Made by a program: the position numbers and the translations under genes. Positions 5,712 through 5,801 of a DNA stretch of 5,801 nt are shown in pieces; position 1 is the stretch's first letter; every line of letters begins with the position of its first letter. This DNA is from Patescibacteria group bacterium. GTDB taxonomy: Bacteria; Patescibacteriota; JACMRA01. The notes under the pieces were generated by a model. That model was not told the origin of the DNA. It saw only the letters and a program-made list of their open reading frames with translations, and made no database searches. The stretch covers positions 1 through 5,801 of the forward strand of contig JAOZKL010000051.1 of NCBI GenBank assembly GCA_029935375.1, written 5' to 3'.

Positions 5712-5721
5712 ATATAAATAA

Positions 5722-5773
5722 TAATTTTGTTAAAACTATACAAAATCATTTGATATTTTTCTAATTTTGTCAA
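5722..5773 (-). promoter_or_regulatory. Upstream region of the membrane protein: TTGACA plus repeated TAATTTTGT
   Basis: On the minus strand TTGACA lies at 5773-5768; at 17-bp spacing the -10 reads AATGAT (4 of 6), and a better TATAGT occurs 27 bases on. The plus-strand nonamer TAATTTTGT occurs twice, at 5722-5730 and 5762-5770, 40 bp apart, close to four helical turns, and its inverse ACAAAAT lies between them at 5740-5746. This could be a regulator-binding array, but in AT-rich DNA it may be chance. Confidence 0.25.
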
Positions 5774-5801
5774 TATGGCTACTATAAATATGAAGAGGGT
5801 T

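Noticed and set aside
5775..5801. Possible start of a plus-strand gene (ATG GCT ...) running off the right edge
   Set aside because: Only nine codons are visible with no SD sequence or clear promoter; a minus-strand open frame ending at 5736-5738 is equally possible, so neither can be supported.

Overview
The window is AT-rich bacterial DNA with short intergenic gaps and nine supportable protein genes: one truncated at the left edge, eight complete. No rRNA, tRNA, CRISPR array, transposase or integrase is visible. TGA, TAA and TAG all end recognisable families at normal lengths (TGA for RsmH, the XRE regulator and YraN), so the standard bacterial code fits and UGA-as-glycine recoding does not. 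None of the eight visible start regions carries a clear Shine-Dalgarno sequence. AT richness, compactness, SD-poor starts and a GatD-type amidotransferase suggest a small-genome bacterium, possibly of the Candidate Phyla Radiation (Patescibacteria). That placement is inference and the lineage is not identified.

Left block, plus strand (1-2559): the C-terminal tail of a charged, probably coiled-coil protein, then an M16-family peptidase homologue, then the 16S rRNA methyltransferase RsmH seven bases downstream. The M16 protein keeps the fold signatures but has lost all three zinc-ligand positions, so it is probably a non-catalytic M16 subunit. RsmH is not next to the usual division and cell-wall (dcw) genes within this window. 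A small hairpin at 2583-2613 separates it from the convergent gene that follows.

Middle block (2602-3456): a divergent pair. On the minus strand is a zinc-ribbon, single-TM protein with an extracytoplasmic OB-fold-like (tRNA_anti-like) domain. On the plus strand is a 70-residue XRE-type regulator. The 84-bp gap holds an 18-bp near-perfect palindrome with a consensus TATAAT inside it, which looks like an operator/promoter. This is the most plausible self-contained regulated module in the window.

Right block, minus strand (3460-5711): a tight run gatD-like, sufE-like, yraN with gaps of 5 and 3 bases, preceded by a four-TM membrane protein with its own strong intrinsic terminator at 5089-5115. 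The terminator decides the gatD start: an in-frame extension would begin inside the terminator loop, whereas family alignment and the -35-like TTGACA at 5081-5086 support the ATG at 5049-5051. GatD normally works with MurT on lipid II, SufE delivers sulfur from a SufS-type desulfurase, and YraN is a predicted nuclease-fold protein. Neither murT nor sufS is in the window, so the operon looks like compact housekeeping genes rather than one pathway.

No stretch over 300 bases lacks a gene. I see no convincing wholly new system. The best leads are the degenerate M16 protein, the XRE/zinc-ribbon module with its palindrome, and the orphan gatD-sufE-yraN operon.
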